The notes beneath the pieces are model-generated. The model made no database searches and was not told the DNA's origin. It worked only from the letters and a program-made list of their open reading frames with translations. A stretch of DNA of 64,000 nt from Manihot esculenta (lineage: Eukaryota > Streptophyta > Magnoliopsida > Malpighiales > Euphorbiaceae): positions 9,048,402 through 9,112,401 of the forward strand of contig NC_035174.2 of NCBI RefSeq assembly GCF_001659605.2. The letters run 5' to 3'. Of this stretch, positions 23,139-36,249 are shown one piece after another. Both the position numbers and the translations under genes were made by a program. The first letter of the stretch is position 1. Each line of letters begins with the position of its first letter.

Positions 23139-26100
23139 TTTATTGCAAGGCTGATGGAGCATATCTTTGCCTTTCCTGTGATGCAAAGGTGCATTCAGCT
23201 AATGCGCTCTCCAATCGACATCTGCGTACCCTTCTATGTGACTCGTGCAGAAATCACCCAGCTTATGCTAGGTGTTTGGATCACCGGATGTTTGTATGTC
23301 GTATCTGTGACCAGAACATACATGGAGTCTCTTCCCAGCATCAGAAGAGGACTGTCAGCAGCTACTTGGGATGCCCATCTGCCAAAGATTTTGCAGCATT
23401 ATGGGGTTTTGAATTGGATGAGCTGGATAAAAGTGCTATTCAGGACCATTTATTTACTGCTTCATGTGCTTCTGTGCAGCCTAGTGCAGCAGTCTTTGAA
23501 ATCCCTAGACCCAGAGAGTCATGCCAAACAATTGGAAGCTCTTCGAGGACATCTAAGGTTAATATTTCATATTTGGCCTTTGGCACACAATCTGAAGTGG
23601 GATTGAGCAGTAAACAAACTGAGGGGGACAGAATTTAGAGAATTTAAAATGTTTATAATTGCATGAAATTTTGGTGTTTGATTTAATTGGTATTATTTAT
23701 AATTATCCTTACTAACTTTCTTGGCAATAGCAACTTGTCAGACATTCTATCTTCCTTGACCATGTGTGGGGCCAGCTGATATTTGTTGGATTGCAATGGA
23801 GAAGCAGAATGTCTTTACATGCATTTACAAGTCATATGATTCATTTGGATATGCTACTGAGAGATTTTTTTTCCAAAAAGAAGTACTTTAATGTTCTTAA
23901 AAGACTTGACCTTTTTATGGGTGTTCTTAATGTTGTATTTCATCTTTCAGATGTCAGGCAAAGATCAACAACAGCAAAATAATGGCTTTATTCTGCAACA
24001 GATCCTTGATTTGAAAAGGCTTCAGCTGACTGAGATGGGTAACAGTTCACCTGTGGTTCGTGGTCGAGAAGAAATGGATGTATCTTCTTCAATATTTGAA
24101 AGCTTGGATAAGTTGGATGACAGTGTTGATCATTTTCAGCATCCTCAAGTTACTGGTAATAGTGAGTATCCACTTCAGGAAATAAAGGTGGACTCTTTGC
24201 CTTTGTCATTTTCTGAACCAGAAATTTTGCCCTTGCCTTCAACTGCTGCAAATCCTTTGCTTGGAGAGTCCTTTTGGCAATGCAAAAGCCCATTTCAAAG
24301 CAGCCAGGTGTGTCAAAAGCACTGCACTGCAGTTCATAACTGGGATAATCAATAATAGTGCCTGTTAATTTCTGCTTGTGCAAAATTTTTCTTTCAGTCT
24401 GACAAGGAATATAGATAAATTGAGTCCTTTTCTTCTTAGTGAATGACGTATACAAATAATTTTAACTCTTATCATCTATGTATTTTAATTATATTTTAGG
24501 AAAAATTTAAGAATGGTATTTTAGGAAAAATTTAAGAATGGTATCTACACTATTTCATTTGAATTTTTAGTCAATATTCCTTTCTCAGTATACTGCATTC
24601 TTATAAATTTCCAAGCCACAATAAATTTTTTCAGGTGCAACTGTCCGAGCACAAATTCATGGAAGATTTATTTACCAAACCCTTCATCCTGTCATCAATT
24701 TGCTAGATATTTTCTTAACATTTTGGTGCACTATAACATTTTTTTTATTCTTAAACTTTGTTTGTTTGTGGAAAATAACTTACATCTGGAAAATATTTTC
24801 CAAGTAGATAAGTTATTTTCCATTATTTAGTTGTGATGTTAAAAAATAAAAGATATTAATAAATTTTTTACATAATGTTATTGATAAGATCCCTAAAATC
24901 CTGAAAATAATTTCCTATTTTTCAAAAATTTCCTTTTAACCAGGAAGATATTTTCCCTTGATCAAATTTTCTAACTACCCCAAACGTCTAAACATGAATA
25001 AAATATTTTCTGTAAAACAAATGGAGTCCTGGTAATTACCTTGACATTTTAATTACTACTGTTTATTAAAATGCTAAAATTAAAGGTCGTTCTTACAATA
25101 GGACTAGAAATTGAAATGGAAAAATATGAAAAGGAGGATTTCTTTTCTAAAAAGAGAGAAGTATTATTCTGAACGTTTATGATGTAGTTTGCGTTGATTT
25201 ACTATCCAAGAAAATCCCCTGCATGCTAATCTGCTACTAGTCATGTTGGAAGGATGTGTACATGTAAGTTTCGAAAGTGATCCTGAACTCGTTCATTGAA
25301 ATTAACCTGTATCCCTTTTTTTAATGTACATCTGCAGTTGTGGTCTCAAAATATGCAGGACCTTGGGGTCTGTGAAGACATTGTTTCTCATGATGATTTT
25401 AACATACCTGATGTCGACATAACATTTCGCAACTTTGAGGAACTGTTTGGAACTGAGAAAGATCCAGATCCAATCAAGGCACTGCTTGATGATAGAGATG
25501 CATCATGCTCCTCCATGGATGACATGTCCCTTGATACACTACATGACAGAAATGCAAGAATAAAGGAGGTGATGTTCATGTCATTTTGTCTTTCTTAAAT
25601 TTATGAATATATCATTTCATTTATTGTTTACAAAAACTTACGAATATATATGCTTTCCTCATATCATGTTGAACTCTAATAAATGTAGATTAGCACTTCT
25701 GTTCAGCTTTTATCTTAATATGATAAAATGATTAAAACTGATGATTGAACATTCAAACTCCCTAATCTAGTACATTTTTGTCGTTAACTTTTAATTGAGA
25801 GAACTCTCTAACTGAAAAATAGAGAAGCACTGAACTATTTATTTTCTGCTGTTTCTGAGGCTAAATATATGTCTAGATCATTGATAAACGTTGACAAAAC
25901 AAAGTGAGAATTAATAAACAGAAAGCTTTAATCTTCCGACTATGTTCCATTTTCTGTAATAATTCTTCTCCTCCTTGGTAGTGTGTTGGAGGGTTGCTGA
26001 GAGCGAAATCTGTCACACAAATGGCAACCTTTATTCATGTGATAACTTCTTAGGCTGTTTGTTGCTTGGTCATACTTCAATTTGCATGGTTTCAAGCAAA

Positions 26101-28791
26101 CTCTTCCCACAAATACTGTTGCATTATCTTTTAAGTCAATCATCTAAGTCACTACATGGTACAAGCCAATCCTATGGCATAGGGAAAAGGCCTGCTCTCT
26201 TGTCTGACTGTCCAAATAACAATCAAGTGGAGCTTTACTGCTTTACTTTATTTTATACTATAAAGCTTTTTATACTCGAAATTACCTAAGCCATATGTGA
26301 ATACAAAATTAATCATGTAAATTGCAAGTGGTATGGTGCAGATAGATGTAAGAAAAATATTAAATGACTTGCAAACTCTATATTCGAAGGATTAAGTTGA
26401 AAAAAACTTTCAACTTAGGGATGTTATGAGACCTACAAAATCTTGTTGGAGTGCAGTCAACTGTGAATGACATAGTGTGAAAATGCATATAGTTGCAGCC
26501 CCCCTAATTTAAGCTGATCCTCTTCTTTCAATAATTTTTATATAGATATTCATCTTCCCTACTTACTGATGCTCTTTCTCATTTCTTTTCCCTTTTTTTC
26601 TTCTATTTGTTCTTCTGTTCTAATTTTGTGTCACAACAGGACACTTCTATTGCATCTTCTGTTTACACTAGTCATCCTGATCGCGTAGCCAAAGACAAGG
26701 TTTCTTCTAACCAGATTTGTGAGTTACCGGGAAGTCTGCTGTTTTCTCGGACAATACGGCCATCTTATTCAGCAATGTCATTCTCTCTTTCAAGGTTTGG
26801 CACTGAAAGAAGTGACACTGAATATCTTGATAGTGGACTTTCACCACATGTCACAGGGGCTCAATTTTCATGTCATTCACCTGATAATGAGGGTGCACAT
26901 TCAGACATCCAAGAAAATGCAATGGCAAGGTACAAAGTGAAGCAGAAGACTCGAGTGTAAGTATTGGCAGTAACTCCTGTCAGGTGTTCATCTGAATCTT
27001 GAATTTTATTTCTATTGTTTTAGTGAAACTTATTGTTTCTGGTGTTAAAGAGCCACCCAACCTCAGAGCTAAGTTTTAGATATGGCCTACGGGCTTGAGT
27101 ATGGTATTTATTACATGTCTTTTTAAGTAAAATCCTTTGGGGATGAAATTCATGGGCGAGCATATGCCTGACATTTACCTTTCTGCTGAAACTGAATTAC
27201 AATAAATGAGGTTACCTTGGATTTGTTGCTAGATCTTAATGGGGATAGGTTTCATATTCCAATACCATAGTAAAGAAAACTAGAAGTTCAAACTGAAGTT
27301 TGTTAGGAGGGCCCAAATTATTCATTTTTGTGCTTAATACTTGGCTTATTAAATATATGTTCTCTGCAATTGGACATTGCTTAACTTTTCAGCAACTATA
27401 TCATGTTGATATTGTGCTCAGAATTCCCATCCTCTGGAGCTGGACTTGCAGCGCTTGTGCCAAATTAGTGCCAAGCAGAATTATGTATGGGAAACTCTTG
27501 GATAATTTGAAACAACTATGACCTTTTGACTCTTTTTAGTACATTTACACCTTCCTAAATTGCTTACTGTAACAATGCAACTACCCAACTTTCTCCCTTT
27601 GAAGTAGGTAGAGATCCTGAAGTAGGTAGAGAGATTCTGAAGGCATACATGCATGTTTAACCTGTATCCCTTTTGAATCAGGTAGAGATTCTGAAGTAGG
27701 TAGAGATTCTGAAATTATGTGCTCTATGCATGTTTATCTTTTAGATTTAGCTAGTCAGAATCTCTACCTACTTCAACAAAAAGCTAAAATATAAGTTCAG
27801 ATTTAACTTTGTACATTTTTGCATGGATTTTCAAGATGAAACTGAGTGAACCTCAACTATGTGAAACAAAGAGAGATTTATACTATTATACCTCTAAACA
27901 GAAATAAGATCCACTTTTGTATGTGTGGGGTTCTTTGAGTAATTACAGTGAGGCAGTGCTTCTGAAGGAAGATTTAGAGAGAGCATGAGAAGATGAGCAG
28001 GTAGTCTTATGGTCTTAGATAGTACAGATCAGGTGAAGAACAAAAATAGAAAATTTTCTTGGCATTTGTTTTTATGTTATGTCCACAGGTTTTGGAGACC
28101 ATTGTTTGACATTAGTTTTGGATCTCTAATTTGAGATGGAGCATGCACACAGAGAGAAATCCTTCTAATTCTCTAATAGATCTAGACGTTATTTTCTTTA
28201 AATCTAGTGCACAATGACAGTTTCTTTATTTATGCATTTTTTATACAAATGCTTACTATAAAAGTAAACTCCCTTGAAAAATGCAGTCCATGGCCTATAA
28301 TATTTACCGTCTTCCCTAAGCAACTAATAAAACACCAGAAAAACTTTTAGACCAGCTGCACTTATTTACTGATGTAACATAAAATTTGGATCCAAAATAC
28401 TTGGAGTACTCAATAAGGTAATATTGTTGCATTAGGTTGTCTGTATGCTCACAGAACACGCAGTGGTTGTGTTCAAAGTCCAAACTTTATAGTTTTGTTG
28501 AAACCAAAGACAACTTTTTATTCCATTTCATTAACAAAAATAAATAAATATGCAACAAACTTGTTTCTGGTATTGTCCTTGAACATTTTCTTGTGGGTAT
28601 GAAGATGCAGGCTAGGATCAAGACTCACAGTAAAATGGAGATCTAACAACTTATCCTTTTGCAGGCAAGAAAACAAAATTCGACATGGACAGAAGAAAGC
28701 AAGAAGTGATGTACAGAAGCGAGTAAAAGGCCGAATAATGAAGACAGAAGACTACGACTCTGATACTATTGATGTAACAAGAAGTGTTTAA
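23096..28791 (+). CDS. CONSTANS-like zinc-finger protein, two B-boxes plus CCT domain, five exons
   Basis: A nuclear transcriptional regulator of the BBX/CONSTANS-like family. Inferred exons are 23096-23557, 23951-24307, 25338-25568, 26640-26956 and 28665-28791, giving 497 residues with frame preserved at every junction. B-box 1 begins at residue 5 (CEFC..YCKADGAYLCLSCDAKVH) and B-box 2 at about residue 48 (CDSCRNHPAYARCLDHRMFVC..CDQNIH), both with complete Cys/His ligands. The conserved GCPSAKDFAALWGF block follows. The CCT domain is at about residues 446-488, split by the last intron (ARYKVKQKTRV, then QENKIRHGQKKARSDVQKRV), and is Lys/Arg-rich as needed for nuclear import and NF-Y interaction. 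The architecture and the MExxCEFC start fit the COL9-COL15 (two-box plus CCT) group rather than CO itself. I cannot name the exact orthologue. The last intron is 1,708 bp and contains a perfect hairpin. Confidence 0.9.
24492..24545 (+). repeat. Short tandem duplication in intron 2 of the CONSTANS-like gene
   Basis: ATTTTAGGAAAAATTTAAGAATGGT occurs twice in direct succession (25-27 bp period). It lies between splice sites and has no coding effect. Confidence 0.7.
27692..27775. repeat. Perfect 21-bp inverted repeat in the last intron of the CONSTANS-like gene
   Basis: TGAAGTAGGTAGAGATTCTG plus A at 27692-27712 is exactly complementary to 27755-27775, with a 42-nt loop. Further direct copies of the GTAGGTAGAGATTCTGA motif lie just upstream at about 27605-27645 and 27680-27690. 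The pre-mRNA would form a strong stem here. I do not recognise a miRNA or a transposon family. Confidence 0.75.
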
Positions 28792-30275
28792 TTGGATGTA
28801 CTGTGCAATGGCTATGTACATAAAACTAAAGCGGTTCAGCCGGTATGTTATTGTCATACTTATATTTCAATTCAACCGATTCTTTTATGTCTGTATATTT
28901 GAAGCCTGCTGCATTGAATGTTCTAAGCAGATTGGTGAACTATTTGTAGGAAAATCTTAAAATTTTCTTGTTACAGGCATCAGGTGTTGTACTAGTGTAC
29001 ATAAACTAGTTGACCAAGTATTTGGTTTTTCGGAAATAAATTTCATTTTCAAGTTGGTTATTGGAGAAGGAATTAGAAGAACGGACGTCAAAGTCTTACA
29101 CCATATAAACAACTTTGGATGAAAAGAGGACCTGTTACCTGTGACTTAAACAGAAACGCCTTAGCTTCTCATCTCTTGTTCATCAATGTTGTTTGGATGA
29201 TTAGTTTGAATGACCAAACAAGAAAATAAGCTGGCCTTTTGCTATGATGATACTGAGCAACAGCTGCATGTTGAATCAAGAAAAGTAGCATCACCAAACT
29301 TGAACAAAAGTGAAAGAGAAACCTATATGTACTCTTTTTTTTTCTCTCCTTTAAATTTTTTTTTAAAAAAAGAAAAAGAAAAAGAAAAAGAACATCACAC
29401 TCTAGCCGTGTTAAGGCCAAGTTTTTTTGGTAAACACATAAATGAATAATGTTAATCCATTAAGATAAAAGGATTTTTTTGGGTTATACTGTAATTTTAT
29501 ACATTGGTATTAAGTCTACTTTCCGTGCAATCTTAAGAGCTCATTTTTTCATATTGGATTTAAATGCTAGTCGGTAAAGTAGGGCGCTGCCATGCTTATC
29601 GATTACGTGCAAAATTTATCTAAATTGAATTTATCAATTACAAAAAAAAATTTATCTAAATTAAATTTATATAGATGTAAAATGATATTGAGACACGTGT
29701 AAAATTTTATATATTTATGCTATGAATGATATAAATTTAGTTTAAATAAAATTATTTTGAATAATAAAAGATAAAAATTTAGTGGTTGAGATTGTAAAAT
29801 ATTCAATTTTTCAAAAGAATTTTAAAAGAAAAAAAGAAAGTATGCTAAAAAAAGAGAGGCTAACTTAACAACTCGGAAAGAATGTGGGATCAGTTTGGTC
29901 ATTAATGATATATGTATTCACCAACCGTGGAATTATTAGAGTAAAGCAAATAAGATTTTGATGGAGAAACAAATGGAGAAAAATGAGGTAGTTATAGTTG
30001 TGAGAAAGAAGCAAACTCATCTAACAAGAAGAAACATGATGAGGTTTTGTTTCCAATCTTCATCTTCATGTAATGGCATATGTCTTAATCCATGTTCATG
30101 ACTTGAAAATTGGAACCCTCAATGCCCTAACTTCACCATTACCACTCCTCTTCAATTAACTTCAAAACAAAGCGATTGTATAATCAAATGTTTCTCTAAC
30201 CGCAACGGTACCTGCCAATACTCTTAGCTGTTTCACCTTTTATTATATTGTAATCAACCTCAAGCTCTCAACCCA

Positions 30276-30315
<40 letters not shown>

Positions 30316-30590
30316 ATCAGTAATCTCTGATTTTTATTTTGATATTTATGCAACTCTTTCTTGGACCAAGAATACTATCTAATCTCTCAATGCTGGTTTA
30401 GTTGCGCATTTAAAATTCAGTAGTTTGAGATTGAACATCCTGCACCATTTAAAGTATGTTTTTGGTGAAAAATAAAATAAAATCATTTTTGTAGATCGGA
30501 CCAAAATCCAAGTATACTTTGCGTAAATTAGTTACAATTCCACGTTCTGTTACTAGCTGTTACTGATGCATGAAGTAGTAACAAGATCAG

Positions 30591-30593
<3 letters not shown>
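28792..30593. other. 3' UTR and AT-rich intergenic region
   Basis: The first 200-300 bases are probably 3' UTR of the CONSTANS-like gene. The rest is AT-rich with an (AT)n microsatellite at 30280-30312. The reading frames here are short and without recognisable domains. Confidence 0.45.

Positions 30594-30647
<54 letters not shown>
30594..30647. repeat. (CT)27 microsatellite
   Basis: An uninterrupted CT dinucleotide run of 54 bp, about 400 bp upstream of the TATA box of the CCCH gene. Long pure runs like this are usually length-polymorphic. CT/GA tracts in plant promoters can bind GAGA-binding (BBR/BPC) factors. Confidence 0.95.
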
Positions 30648-30649
<2 letters not shown>

Positions 30650-31048
30650 GTTCATCTCTCTACGATGATTACAAAGGACGTGTAGAAAACTAAAAATCTA
30701 AGCTGTATTATGGGACCCAACACCCAAAGAAGAAACCCCTACTTGCTCCGTCCCAATGGCTTGCAATCAGAATCAACGTCCCAGATTAAACTAGACGGGT
30801 AGGGCCCTAATGTAAAAAACATTGAAATCACTGAAATACCCCTAAAATAATGCAAAAAGAAGGCTTTGTTGTCAAGGGCATAGTGGTAAAAGAGTAGCAT
30901 TAGAATGAATGTATCACCGGAGAGAAGTGAAAATTCTGTTAGAAATTGTTCTCGTATTGAAAACGGTTTTAGATTTCCGTTCCTCAATGTCACCTGGCAG
31001 TGGCACCAAACATGCTTCTTCTATTTCCCTCCAATTTTTTTCTCTCCC

Positions 31049-31056
31049 TATAAAAT
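31049..31056 (+). promoter_or_regulatory. TATA box of the CCCH zinc-finger gene
   Basis: CCCTATAAAATCC, about 30 bp ahead of a purine-rich GAGAGGAGAGGAGAAGAG leader. Its spacing and context fit the core promoter of the gene starting near 31370. Two upstream ATGs (31176, 23 codons; 31289, 7 codons) lie in the unspliced leader. Confidence 0.55.
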
Positions 31057-31369
31057 CCTTCGGTTTTCTTTTATCTCTCCCTCTGCTACAAAATATCAGA
31101 GAGGAGAGGAGAAGAGAAGAGAAGAGAAGAATCCTTCTCGGTTCTCTACTTACTGGTTCTGGTGTGCATTAGAACTATGCCTCAAAGATCACATTTCTTG
31201 ATTTTTTTTTTAATTAAATTTAAGAGTTATTTTGTGGGTTCTTTCTGATTTTATTTCTCTGAAATCTATATTTTGAAGCTTTAGATCTATGGCGGTTATC
31301 TTCGTTATTTGATCAAATATGTTTATGTTATTTTCAGCCAGAAAAGATAATACTAGCTATCGAGCAGAA

Positions 31370-33518
31370 ATGCAGAACGACGCCGCCTCCACCACCGCTA
31401 ACGACGATCTCATCGTTGCTACCAAATCCAGAGACTTTCTCCCAAACGAAGTCGACTTCACTTCCATATTCTGTCCAGAATCGCCTCACACTCTCACGCC
31501 TTACGTGGACACTCGCTTTGTGACTCAACAGCAGGACCTGATAAACCGCAATGCTCTTTGTATCACGCGCCTTCGCGAGGCCGCCATGGAAGTAGAGTCC
31601 CTACGCCAGGAGAATGCTGCTCTCCGATCTGTCAACCGCGAGCTCAACAACCACCTGAGCTTCCTCATCCAAGCCTCGGTCCAGAAACACTGTCTCTCCT
31701 CTGATTACAACACCACTTCATTCGAGATCTTGAATGGCTTCCGTAATTTGTGCATCACTGGAGGTGATGGAGGAGAAGAGATGTGCGAACATGAAAGTCC
31801 TACGAGCGTGATGGAGGTGCAGACCGTGGACGCGACGGAGAGAATATCGTTGCCTAAGAGCATTTCTGTGAGGTCCAATGGATACTTGAAGACGAGCCAG
31901 GCTGGTGTGAGCAAGACTAGGGGCGTAACTCGGCCTAAAACCGCAAGTCCAATCAAAGCAGTGGTAAATTTCTCTATCTTTTCCTAATTTATTTTCTATA
32001 GTCCGCTTTCTTTAATTATAATTATGTCGTTATTTTTTCAATACAAAAGTAGCTCTTTCTTTTTCGAGAATGGAAATTAGTTCTTTCTTGATTCGAGGAA
32101 AAGATCTAAAAACATTTTTTTAGCTAAAACAGAAAGCACCTGGTAAAGGACGATAACCATTAGTAGTTTACCATAACGAGAACGTCTGAGTTGAACGAGT
32201 AATCACTCCCTTGATAGGAAAGTCAGGCTGATCGGCGGTCGTGGTTCTGGCCATATCCTTTTCGTTTCTTCAAGATTTTGAATTGAAATGAACAATTAAT
32301 TCTACGAGGAATGGAGGAAATACTAGGTAGTTAGAAATTAGACCTGAATGCAAGGAGTGGAAGGTCCATAGGAGTGAGGCAGGAAAAACTATGGAGATAC
32401 GGAGAAGGAGATGTCGATGTTAAAGTTTTACACTCTGAGTGTAAAAAGAAGAATAATAAGTTTTTCAATTAAGATATTTTTGATGTTATTAGAATTTTAA
32501 TTTTTTTTAATTTGAGAAAAAATATATATTTAAAAATTTTAAAAAGAAAATATTATTGATTTCAAGAAAATATTATTGATTTCAAGAAAATATATTATTC
32601 ACTCATCCGTTAATCAAATGCCTAAATATTTGTTTAAAAATTACAAATTGTCCCAAACACATACATAAAATTTTTAAAATTTTATAAAACCTACCCTTAC
32701 TATATTAAATTTTCTCTAAAGAGAGACATGAGATAATATCTCCACTCTCTTCACACCCCCAGGGATATTACATCAGTTTTTGCATGATAAACGTTGTACG
32801 ATGTTTAAATTGACTTGTAGACCCAAGTATGTACAAGAATTTTTGAGATAGCTATCTATTTTTGATAATGAATGTGAAGGTCAGATAATCTTCAGAATAT
32901 ATATGTGCTTAGACGTGTAGAATAGGTGCATTTCCCTTGCGTAAATTAGAGAGAACTGTGTACAATCTATTCATTCATTTGCTACTTTTAATCAGCAAAG
33001 TATCCAAGCCTCGACCACCATGGAGACGGGGGAGGAAATAAACATGTGTGCGCATATGACGCATCATTTTTGCTTAGAAACGCTTATTTGTCAACGTGCT
33101 GGAACTAAATGGATGAAATGGGACTTCCTGCATCTACGTGCTGCCTTAATTTCTTGATAGTGTGTTGACTTGATGATGATGTTGTATGCAGCAAAAGGTT
33201 TACGTGCGTGGAGGGAAGACGGAGGAGGAGCCCCTTGAACTTGAGGTCTACAACCAAGGAATGTTCAAGACTGAATTGTGCAACAAATGGCAGGAGACAG
33301 GGACATGCCCATACGGTGACCACTGCCAGTTTGCTCATGGCATTGAAGAGCTCCGCCCAGTTATCCGTCACCCTCGCTACAAGACCGAGGTATGCAGAAT
33401 GGTCCTTGCTGGTGATATCTGTCCATACGGCCACCGCTGCCACTTCCGCCATGTCCTTACTGAAGAGGAAAGATTTATGGGCCAACTCAAGCCGAGGGCA
33501 ATCAAGCTTGAGAGGTAA
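31370..33518 (+). CDS. Tandem CCCH zinc-finger protein (TTP-like, AtC3H14/15 type), two exons
   Basis: An RNA-binding regulator of the tristetraprolin-like plant group. Members such as AtC3H14/15 act on mRNA stability and secondary-wall or anther genes. Exons are 31370-31963 and 33192-33518 (306 residues), joined in phase 0 across an intron of 1,228 bp. The N-terminal half has an acidic, Ser/Thr-rich start and a predicted amphipathic or coiled segment ([20 protein letters not shown]). The C-terminus has two fingers of CX8CX5CX3H form, [20 protein letters not shown] and [20 protein letters not shown], separated by 18 residues and each led by a YKTE(V/L)- or FKTEL-type motif as in TTP. Start choice: an in-frame ATG also exists at 31319 (17 residues longer), but a consensus acceptor (TTATTTTCAG, ending 31337) lies between the two, so 31319 is probably inside a 5' UTR intron. 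The alternative cannot be excluded. Confidence 0.88.
32541..32605 (+). repeat. Tandem AT-rich repeat in the CCCH-gene intron
   Basis: AAGAAAATATTATTGATTTC occurs twice in succession, with a partial third copy. No function is apparent. Confidence 0.7.
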
Positions 33519-36190
33519 AATAAGAACTAATGTTGATCAGAGAAACTGCGAATCTGAGACTGGGGCTAATGTAGGAAATGTTTATAATGCTCAAAGAGAA
33601 TGGTAAAGAATAATACTCTTTAATCTAGTATATAAAAGATAAATATGAATGGTGGACATATACATAATTAGTAAATATAATGACGTAAAAAAAAGAATTG
33701 GAAGATTTAATGGACAAGGTGGAGATTGGATAAGGGTATTTTGAGCTCTTCAGATTATTTTGTGTACTTCCACTTTTATTTCATTTATACATTGCACATG
33801 AGACATCACTTATATCGGTAGTGTTTGGTGATTTGAATTGAAACCAAGCAACAAAAAGAAACTCTCTTTAATGATGTTATTTGATTTGGCAAAGCAAGCA
33901 ATTTCTGATTGGGGTTATAATTCAAAGTTACTCCTTTCACTTGCCCATTGCCTCATCATTCTCTTCTTGAGTAGTGGCCACTGGAAATTTTGATTCGTTT
34001 AATGTACCATATACATATATATAAATATTAATTTACCGTTTCATAGCTTCTATTCGTGATGATATGTGGTTTTCTGGGTGAAAGAGTTATATGTGTTTAA
34101 TTGAATTTTATGAGAAAATGACAAAAAGAACTGTTTTTACAGTTCTTATGTATGGTCCATTTCTATGATCGTAAAATCCTTACCTTTTGTTTGATATTAA
34201 GATTTTTACAAAATTTTAGTTCAATTCATTTTTTTAATAAATTTTTTTATTTAGAATGAAAAAATAATTTTTTTTAATTTAAAAATTTTTCATTTTAAAG
34301 TAAATTTTATATAATTTTATAAGAATTCATTTAAATTTTTTATTATGAAATTAATTAATTATATATAAATTTATTTAAATCTTTTTATTATAAAATAAAT
34401 TATATTAAATGAAGGGTTTGTGTAGAAATATATTTAATATCTCACATTTTCTCATAAATTTATAAATATAAATTAGTATCTTTTAATATCCACAAATAAT
34501 CAGTGACATTAATACGAATATATATATGCCGACGATAGAGTATAGACTATAAAAAAGATATAAATGTCAGAAAAAATATATAATGGTTGTTAAAATAGTG
34601 TAAAGAATATAAATGTTAAAAAAAATATAATGGTTGCCAAACACTTAAAGTTAAAAGACTCACTAATTCAATTATTAAATATTATTACAAAAAAATAATT
34701 ATCAAACAATAAATAATAAAAATTAATATTTTAATTTAATCTAATTATTAAACACTACCAATTAACACGGTTTCCGAACCGGATCTAAAACTTAATCTCT
34801 TTCAAGTTAATTGAAGCATTCACAAACATCAGTGTTCTTCCAATTAAACTCAACAATAAAAGTAAAATAAAATAAATATTATAATAAATAACTATTTTTT
34901 AATGAATAATAGTTTTATTAAGGTAATATAATTTTATTATATTAATTTATAAAAATATATTTTGTATAGTTAAATTTTTTTTTTAATTTAACATATTTAT
35001 TGTAAAATAATTCCTTTACAAAAATCATTATTATTTTACATAAATTTATGATATAAATTATAATATTTGTAAAGTTTAACCTAGTATTCCGTATCAAAAT
35101 AATTTTACTTTATTTTATATTATATTTTATTTAGTTCAAATGGAATGTTACTTTCTTAGAAGTTAACTTAATTATAATTTATTTTTTTAACATTAAAGTG
35201 AGAAATGATTTCCTAATAAATTTTTTAAATAAAAATCAATCAAACAAATAATATTTTAATATTTTTTAAAAAATTGCATTTTAGACTTAGTCTAATAAGT
35301 TTAATGGTAAATGCATTTAAATAATTTGAGAGGTCTAGATTCTGCTTTTCCAATCCACAATTCCCAATTTCCATTTTTTTTAAAAAAAACTTCCTAAAAA
35401 AGTAAAATTACTTGATTGAATTAACCCACTAAACAAGGACTAACTAACCATCAAATCTCCCCTTTTCTATAATCTCATCCCATTAGAAAGAAGTAATGCC
35501 ATTACTACTACTTTAAAAAAGGGGAAAAAGCAAGCTAGTGGAACATTTTGATCTGTTTCTTTTGTTTAATAAAATTGAATTTTCTTAGAAATTTAGCGAA
35601 AATTCCACTATGATGGCGAAAATTAGTAGAAGTAATGCCATATTAGTAATTTGGTATTTTTAGAAAACTAGTGTGGAAGGTCATTTTAAAGAAGTGTTCA
35701 GCTCGCAGAGCAGAGTTGGAGTGGTGGAGAGAAGTTGGTTTACCAGAAAAGCAGTAGGGAAATTAAGAAACAACGGTCATTGTAGAGTTGGTTGTTGCCA
35801 AGTCTTTGTTTATGGTAATCTTATATTCTCTAATCTCAATCCCTTATCAAGAGAAATTTTGCAATGTTATCGCATTACGTATCGTTAATTGTAGTGAATT
35901 TTATATAAATTTATTACTTCCACTTATAAAAAAATTTATTTTTTCTTATATTAAATGATAGGTTCATTTCTCATGAGTAAGGAAATGTAATAAACTTTAA
36001 ATAATTTATCGTAAACTTTTTGTCTGATTTAATTTAGCAGCTAAAACACATTTAAAAATTTAGATTGGAATAAAAAAAATTAACATATACATAATATATT
36101 GATTATAAAATTAAGAAAGAAAAACTATTAAAAGATTGTGGAGGCTAGTGCCATGGAAAACGCGTATTTGAAACATTGACCAATTGCATG
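33519..36190. other. 3' UTR and AT-rich intergenic region
   Basis: No supported gene. A stretch at 35285-35400 (TTAGTCTAATAAGTTTAATG.., GGTCTAGATTCTGC.., then a T/A tract) weakly resembles the SINE family seen at 12.5 and 59.0 kb, but is too diverged to call. The reading frame at 35673-35888 has no recognised domain. Confidence 0.4.
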
Positions 36191-36198
36191 TATAAATA
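36191..36198 (+). promoter_or_regulatory. TATA box upstream of the 36.3 kb MIR482 hairpin
   Basis: CATGTATAAATAAAAATAAA contains a canonical TATAAATA about 45 bp before the base of the miR482 stem, a suitable position for the primary transcript. Confidence 0.5.
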
Positions 36199-36249
36199 AA
36201 AATAAAAATTTAATTAGGCATCAATTGATGTACTAATTTGGGTTGGTGT

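Noticed and set aside
29169..29449. Short frames on both strands near 29.3 kb
   Set aside because: Dominated by poly-T/A and AAAGAAA runs, with no domain and no splice context.
30739..31201. Frames upstream of the CCCH gene
   Set aside because: They cover the promoter, TATA box and purine-rich leader. The wording reflects GAGAGG and AAGAGA repeats.
35285..35400. Possible third SINE
   Set aside because: The A- and B-box-like words are too diverged, and I found no flanking duplication.
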